Source: Billgrantia antri
GTDB lineage: Bacteria; Pseudomonadota; Gammaproteobacteria; Pseudomonadales; Halomonadaceae
Length of the DNA stretch: 64,000 nt
Direction of reading: 5' to 3'
Assembly: GCF_019430905.1 (NCBI RefSeq)
Contig: NZ_JAHYCA010000007.1
Coordinates: 62,001 to 126,000 of the forward strand
Both the position numbers and the translations under genes were made by a program. The notes under the pieces were generated by a model. That model was not told the DNA's origin, did no database searches, and saw nothing but the letters and a program-made list of their open reading frames with translations. Each line of letters begins with the position of its first letter. Position 1 is the first letter of the stretch. Below, in pieces: positions 60,430 to 64,000 of this stretch.

Positions 60430-61346
60430 GCCGTTTCGGGCAACGCCTCGTGACACCGCTGGATGGCATCGGTCACCGCGTCGATCGCCTTGGGGCGCGG
60501 AAAGCTGGCGCGCCAGGCGATCGCCACGGTACGCGACGGTGCCGGTGGCTTGAACGGCCGGCTGGCGAGCAGTCCGCTTTCGTAGTGGCCGGTACCGATG
60601 GCCGACTGCGGCAGTACGGTGATGCCCAGTTTCGAGGCGACCATGTGGCGGATCGTCTCCAGCGAGCCGCCCTCGGCCGTCAGGGTGTTGCTGGGGCTGT
60701 TGAGGTGCTGGCTGATGGCGGGACAGGCCTCGAGAATCTGGTCGCGGAAGCAGTGGCCCTCGCCCAGCAGCAGCAGGCGCTCCTTGAGCAGGTCCTCCTT
60801 GTCGATGAACTCGCGCCGGGCCCAGGCATGGTCGGCCGGCATCAGCACCTCGAACTGCTCCTCGTAGAGCGGCTTGGTGACCACGTCGGTCTCGGTGAAC
60901 GGCAGTGCGATGATGATGGCATCGAGTTCGCCGCTGCGCAGCTTGCGCCTGAGATTGGCGGTAAAGCCCTCCTCGATGTAGAGCGGCATCTGCGGAGCGC
61001 TACGCGTGAGGGCGGGGATCAGATGCGGGAACAGGTAGGGCCCGATGGTGTAGATCGCGCCAATGCGCAGGGGGCTCGCCAACTGATCCTTGCCGGCGTT
61101 GGCCAGCTCCTTGATCACGCTGCTCTGTTCCAGTACGCGCTGGGCCTGCTCGACGATCTTTTCGCCCAGCGGGGTCACCTGCACGGTAGACTTGGAGCGC
61201 TCGAACAGCGCCACGCCAAGCTCTTCCTCGAGCTTCTTGACCGCCACCGACAGCGTGGGCTGGGAGACGAAGCAGCGCTCGGCCGCTCTGCCGAAGTGGC
61301 GCTCTTGCGCCAAGGTTACGATGTACCGAAGTTCTGTTAGAGTCAT
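60426..61346 (-). CDS. oxyR: Hydrogen peroxide-sensing regulator OxyR
   Basis: LysR-family peroxide sensor, 306 residues. The N-terminal winged helix is LTELRYIVTLAQERHFGRAAERCFVSQPTLS, read as two adjacent helices. The redox pair Cys199 and Cys208 sits in GEGHCFRDQILEACPA, at exactly the E. coli numbering. The stop overlaps the recG start by ATGA. The oxyR-recG pair also occurs in Pseudomonas, where it couples oxidative stress sensing to DNA repair. Confidence 0.96.
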   Translation of the reverse strand: MTLTELRYIVTLAQERHFGRAAERCFVSQPTLSVAVKKLEEELGVALFERSKSTVQVTPLGEKIVEQAQRVLEQSSVIKELANAGKDQLASPLRIGAIYTIGPYLFPHLIPALTRSAPQMPLYIEEGFTANLRRKLRSGELDAIIIALPFTETDVVTKPLYEEQFEVLMPADHAWARREFIDKEDLLKERLLLLGEGHCFRDQILEACPAISQHLNSPSNTLTAEGGSLETIRHMVASKLGITVLPQSAIGTGHYESGLLASRPFKPPAPSRTVAIAWRASFPRPKAIDAVTDAIQRCHEALPETA

Positions 61347-61423
61347 GTCTGGTGCCCTTGGGGCATCCTCTCGGACGATAGATGACTTTCAATAGGGACT
61401 TTTTATCAGGGGGCGAGAGAAAG

Positions 61424-62296
61424 GTGAAGAAAACGACACTGATTCTGGGCTGTGGCGACATCGGAATGGTGCTCGGCAGGGAACTGCTGGGGGCCGGCCA
61501 CCACGTGATCGGTGCCCGCCGAAGCGCTCAGGCGCTCGAGGGGAGTGGCATCGAGCCGCTGCCGCTGGACCTGAACGACGAAGCGGCCCTGGCCGCGCTG
61601 CCCGATGTGGATTACGTGGTCTATATCCTCAGCGCCGATCGCTTCGACGAGGCGGCCTATCGGGCAGCCTATTGCGACGGTCTCAAGGCGGTGCTGCGGA
61701 CCTACGAGGGGCGTGAGACATTGCCCAAACGCCTGTTCTTCGTCTCCTCCACCAGCGTCTATGCGCAGAAGGAGGGAGAGCGCGTCGACGAAGAGAGCCC
61801 CGCGGAAGCCGCCGGTTTCTCCGGAACGGTGATGCGCGAGGCCGAGCAGGCCCTGCTGGAGAGCCCGCTGGCCGGCACCACGGTGCGCTTCTCCGGTATC
61901 TACGGCCCGGGCCGGGATCGCCTGATCCGCCAGGTGCAGGAAGGTCGCATCGCACCGAAGACCCCGCCCATGTATTCCAACCGCATTCATCGCGACGACT
62001 GTGCCGGTGTGCTGGCGCACCTGATCGGCCTCGACGTGGCGGGTAAGCCGCTCGACGATCTCTATTTGGCCAGTGACTGCGCCGCAGAGCCGCTTCATGA
62101 GGTCATGGCGTGGCTGGCCGGCCAGCTCAAGGTGGAGCCCACCGAGGTGATCCAGGCGCCGCTGCGCAAGCGCTCGAGCAAGCGCTGCGACAATGCCCGC
62201 TTGCGCGCGACGGGCTACGCCTTCCGTTATCCCAGCTACCGCGAGGGATACGCCCATGTGATGCAGGAGGGTGGTTTTCTCGCCGAGCCGGTTTGA
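61424..62296 (+). CDS. NAD(P)-dependent epimerase-like SDR protein (YeeZ-like)
   Basis: An atypical extended short-chain dehydrogenase, 290 residues from GTG 61424. The Rossmann motif is LILGCGDIGMVLGRELL (GxGxxG) near residue 5. Then come VSSTSVYAQKEGE, TVRFSGIYGPGRDRLI and NRIHRDDCAGVLAHLI, the pattern of YeeZ-type proteins. The usual catalytic YxxxK is not evident. An ATG at 61382 is an alternative start but has no ribosome-binding site. It is divergent from oxyR. The substrate is unknown. Confidence 0.85.
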   Translation: MKKTTLILGCGDIGMVLGRELLGAGHHVIGARRSAQALEGSGIEPLPLDLNDEAALAALPDVDYVVYILSADRFDEAAYRAAYCDGLKAVLRTYEGRETLPKRLFFVSSTSVYAQKEGERVDEESPAEAAGFSGTVMREAEQALLESPLAGTTVRFSGIYGPGRDRLIRQVQEGRIAPKTPPMYSNRIHRDDCAGVLAHLIGLDVAGKPLDDLYLASDCAAEPLHEVMAWLAGQLKVEPTEVIQAPLRKRSSKRCDNARLRATGYAFRYPSYREGYAHVMQEGGFLAEPV

Positions 62297-62395
62297 TCCA
62301 GGCGTGACACGGCAGGCAATGCGGAATGTCGGCCAGCATTGCCAGGCTGGCATCGAGCTGCCGAGGCATCGCATCGCTGGGTTGACGGCTTGCGC

Positions 62396-62902
62396 CTAGA
62401 GCGGCAGCCGATAGCCCAGCGACACTACCTCGATGCCCTCGTTGGGGTCCTTGATACCGCCATTGGAATAGTGCGCGACGCTCAGCGAGAGCTCGCCCGG
62501 TCCCAGCGACCCGCCAAGGGCCAGGCGATCCTGGAACTGGAAGGCGGTGGAGAGGTCGCGCGAGCCTATTCGCGCATCGAGAAACACGGCGGCCCCGATA
62601 CCGCCCTCGAGGTAGACGTTTCGCTGCCCGGCGAAGGTGTAGCGCAGCATCGGGGTGAGCAGCCAGGCGGCATTCTCGTCGCTCTCGTCCCCCTCGAGAA
62701 GCAGCAGGCCGGTAGCCAACCGCAGGTCGAGCTGCGGATGCAGACGTTCGAGGCCGATCAGGGTGTCGAGCTCGATGCGGGCGGCGGCGGCCGATTCACT
62801 GGTAATACCGCCTGCCACGTAGAGATCGGCCAGACAGGCCGGGCTGGCCGCCATGGCGAGGGCGACGCCGAGGCTGGCAGCGAGAGACGACTTGCGATTC
62901 AT
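62396..62902 (-). CDS. pagL: PagL-like lipid A 3-O-deacylase (acyloxyacyl hydrolase)
   Basis: Outer-membrane beta-barrel that removes the 3-O acyl chain of lipid A. It has 168 residues with a signal peptide ending near SPACLA (residue 25). The catalytic triad is placed as in PagL: His144 and Ser146 in SVAHYSNGG, and Glu158 in PNEGIEVVS, with the same Ser-Glu spacing as the P. aeruginosa enzyme. Alternating hydrophobic strands fill the rest and the C terminus ends SLGYRLPL. It is a single gene before thpR's 5' side. Confidence 0.88.
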   Translation of the reverse strand: MNRKSSLAASLGVALAMAASPACLADLYVAGGITSESAAAARIELDTLIGLERLHPQLDLRLATGLLLLEGDESDENAAWLLTPMLRYTFAGQRNVYLEGGIGAAVFLDARIGSRDLSTAFQFQDRLALGGSLGPGELSLSVAHYSNGGIKDPNEGIEVVSLGYRLPL

Positions 62903-62972
62903 GTTGGTTCTCCTTTTTCTTGCGCACCAATGTTTTTATCTCTGATCTTTGGTGCGCTCCCATCCTTGGAGC

Positions 62973-63485
62973 TCAACCCTGCGACGCGGCCATGGTTCGA
63001 TAGCGGGCACCCCGCTCGTCGACGCTAGACTGGATCAGCTCCAACTGATTATAGGACCACAGCAGATCGATGGACGGGAAGTGTTCCAGATCAACGACGC
63101 TGGCCCGTCTCAGAAGGGTGACGTGTGGAATGAATCGTGTGGGGCGCGTGCCGAGACCCAGCGACTCCAAGCTCCCCCAGAGCCGCCCCTGAAGGTGCGC
63201 CAGGGTCGGGCTGCGCTCGCGACCACCGACCCAGACGATGCCGGGGCGCCGGAAACCGCCCCAGCGATCGAGGCGCCACTCGCCCGGCTCGATGGTCATG
63301 CCCTGAACCCACTCGGCCAGCTCGCTTGCCTGCGCTTCCGCCACCTCGCCGAGGAAGGCCAGCGTCAGGTGCAGGCTCTCGTCGGGCATGCGCCGCCCGC
63401 CGCAGCGGGCGTGGGCGATCTCCGCCAGCTCGCCGAGCCGCCCTCGCAGCTCGGGTGGCGGCACCAGTGCGAGAAAGAGGCGCAC
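62973..63485 (-). CDS. thpR: RNA 2',3'-cyclic phosphodiesterase ThpR
   Basis: 2H-phosphoesterase formerly called 2'-5' RNA ligase, 170 residues. The two HxTx motifs are LHLTLAFLG (His39-Thr41) and PHVTLLRRAS near residue 125. The start MRLFLALVPP is typical. It lies 7 bases after the ridA stop on the same strand, so it is probably cotranscribed with ridA. Confidence 0.93.
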   Translation of the reverse strand: MRLFLALVPPPELRGRLGELAEIAHARCGGRRMPDESLHLTLAFLGEVAEAQASELAEWVQGMTIEPGEWRLDRWGGFRRPGIVWVGGRERSPTLAHLQGRLWGSLESLGLGTRPTRFIPHVTLLRRASVVDLEHFPSIDLLWSYNQLELIQSSVDERGARYRTMAASQG

Positions 63486-63492
63486 TCTCCCC

Positions 63493-63882
63493 TCAGTCGC
63501 CTATCACCATCACCGCTTCGGCCTCGAACTGCGCTCCCTTGGGCAGTGCCTTGACGCCTACTGCGGCGCGGGCCGGGTAGGGTGTGGCGAAAAACTCCTC
63601 CATTACCTTGTTGACCACCGCGAAGTTGTCCAGGTCCACCAGGTAGAGGTTGAGCTTGACGATCTCGCCCAGCGAGCCGGCCGCCTCCTCGCATACGGCC
63701 TTGAGGTTGGTGAAGACCTGGCGGGCCTGGGCTTCGAAGTCGTCGGAGACGAGCTCCATGGTGGTCGGGTCGAGGGGGATCTGGCCGGAAAGGTAGACAG
63801 TGTTGCCGGCCTTGATGGCCTGGGAGTAGGGGCCGATGGCGGCGGGGGCCTTCTCGGTGTTGATGACGGCCTTGTTGCTCAT
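63493..63882 (-). CDS. ridA: RidA family reactive enamine/imine deaminase
   Basis: Hydrolyses reactive 2-aminoacrylate-type enamines from PLP enzymes. It has 129 residues. The key arginine is Arg105 in YPARAAVGV; other family motifs are [20 protein letters not shown] and the C-terminal [22 protein letters not shown] lies 5 bases before the ATG. It follows the probable spoT gene across a terminator-like hairpin, a known neighbourhood in gammaproteobacteria. Confidence 0.96.
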   Translation of the reverse strand: MSNKAVINTEKAPAAIGPYSQAIKAGNTVYLSGQIPLDPTTMELVSDDFEAQARQVFTNLKAVCEEAAGSLGEIVKLNLYLVDLDNFAVVNKVMEEFFATPYPARAAVGVKALPKGAQFEAEAVMVIGD

Positions 63883-63927
63883 GACGCTCTCCTTGTGTGG
63901 TTGCGTTGTCGTGCAAGGTCAATGAAA

Positions 63928-63960
63928 AGCCCGTTCTCCGCCTTCGACGGTGAACGGGCT
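63928..63960 (-). terminator. Hairpin terminator between spoT-like gene and ridA
   Basis: A 9-bp stem AGCCCGTTC / GAACGGGCT with an inner CCG/CGG pairing is followed, on the minus strand, by TTTTCATTG. It lies 10 bases after the stop of the gene entering from the right edge. Confidence 0.75.
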
Positions 63961-63969
63961 GAAACGGAT

Positions 63970-64000
63970 TCAGTTGCCGACGCGAGTGATCTTGCCGACG
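63970..64000 (-). CDS. spoT: C-terminal end of a protein, probably SpoT
   Basis: Only the last ten codons are in the window; the readable end is VGKITRVGN followed by TGA. Such an end fits the ACT domain at the SpoT C terminus, and spoT commonly lies directly before ridA in Pseudomonas-type genomes with recG nearby. The identification rests mostly on this context. Confidence 0.4.
   Translation of the reverse strand, partial: VGKITRVGN

Noticed and set aside
62315..62343. Inverted repeat GGCAATGC / GCATTGCC between the SDR and PagL-like genes
   Set aside because: The loop is 13 bases and no T-run follows; too weak to call a terminator.

Overview
The window is GC-rich bacterial chromosome, densely coding. 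It looks like a gammaproteobacterium of the Halomonadaceae (Halomonas type). Supporting this are an mnmG-rsmG-parAB-atp block beside a probable replication origin, a Pseudomonas-like order on the right (pst/phoU, phoRB, ubiAC, rubredoxin reductase, HU, recG-oxyR, ridA), HemJ in place of HemG/HemY, and acidic solute-binding proteins. The genus is an inference. I saw no rRNA, tRNA, insertion sequence or CRISPR array.

Left part (1-9 kb): the minus strand carries hemJ, thiD and hemL (haem and thiamine precursor steps). ThiD has no stop codon of its own and reads in frame into HemL. Next come a CLC chloride-channel family protein with unusual pore residues, divergent argC, erpA with a clear promoter, and a polar amino-acid ABC importer whose binding-protein gene is separated from the permease by a 14-bp hairpin.

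Origin region (9.05-9.58 kb): a 534-bp gene-free stretch holds two perfect and several one-mismatch DnaA boxes, AT-rich segments and no GATC. It lies just upstream of mnmG and is the best oriC candidate. Further perfect DnaA boxes lie in thiD, in the thiD-hemL linker and in mnmG. mnmG-rsmG-parA-parB follow, then a strong promoter and the complete atpIBEFHAGDC operon, which has hairpins after atpE, atpA and atpG and a strong terminator after atpC.

Middle (21-38 kb): mgtE, uppP, apbE, glmU-glmS (UDP-GlcNAc synthesis), a DUF945 protein, a DUF72 protein, a sodium-dependent NSS transporter, a small charged protein, hexR, a 168-bp nested palindrome of repeat-element type, uvrD, a lone Tat-type TRAP solute receptor and a YciA-like thioesterase.

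Phosphate block (38-46 kb): pstS, a Pho box, pstCAB, phoU, cysZ, then phoB-phoR on the other strand with its own Pho box. ubiC-ubiA lies upstream of phoB.

Right part (47.8-64 kb): rubredoxin-reductase-like protein, HU, a small SCP2-like protein and a LysR regulator facing a five-gene minus-strand operon (DUF3100 membrane protein, small membrane partner, M20 amidohydrolase, 3-hydroxyisobutyrate-dehydrogenase-like protein, aldehyde dehydrogenase). This operon looks like an uncharacterised uptake and degradation system and is the most interesting functional unit here. After it come yccS, recG-oxyR, an SDR protein, a PagL-like lipid A deacylase, thpR, ridA and the last codons of what is probably spoT.

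Gene-free gaps of about 200 bases at 22669-22886, 32668-32876, 49012-49209 and 55913-56127 hold no gene that I can support.
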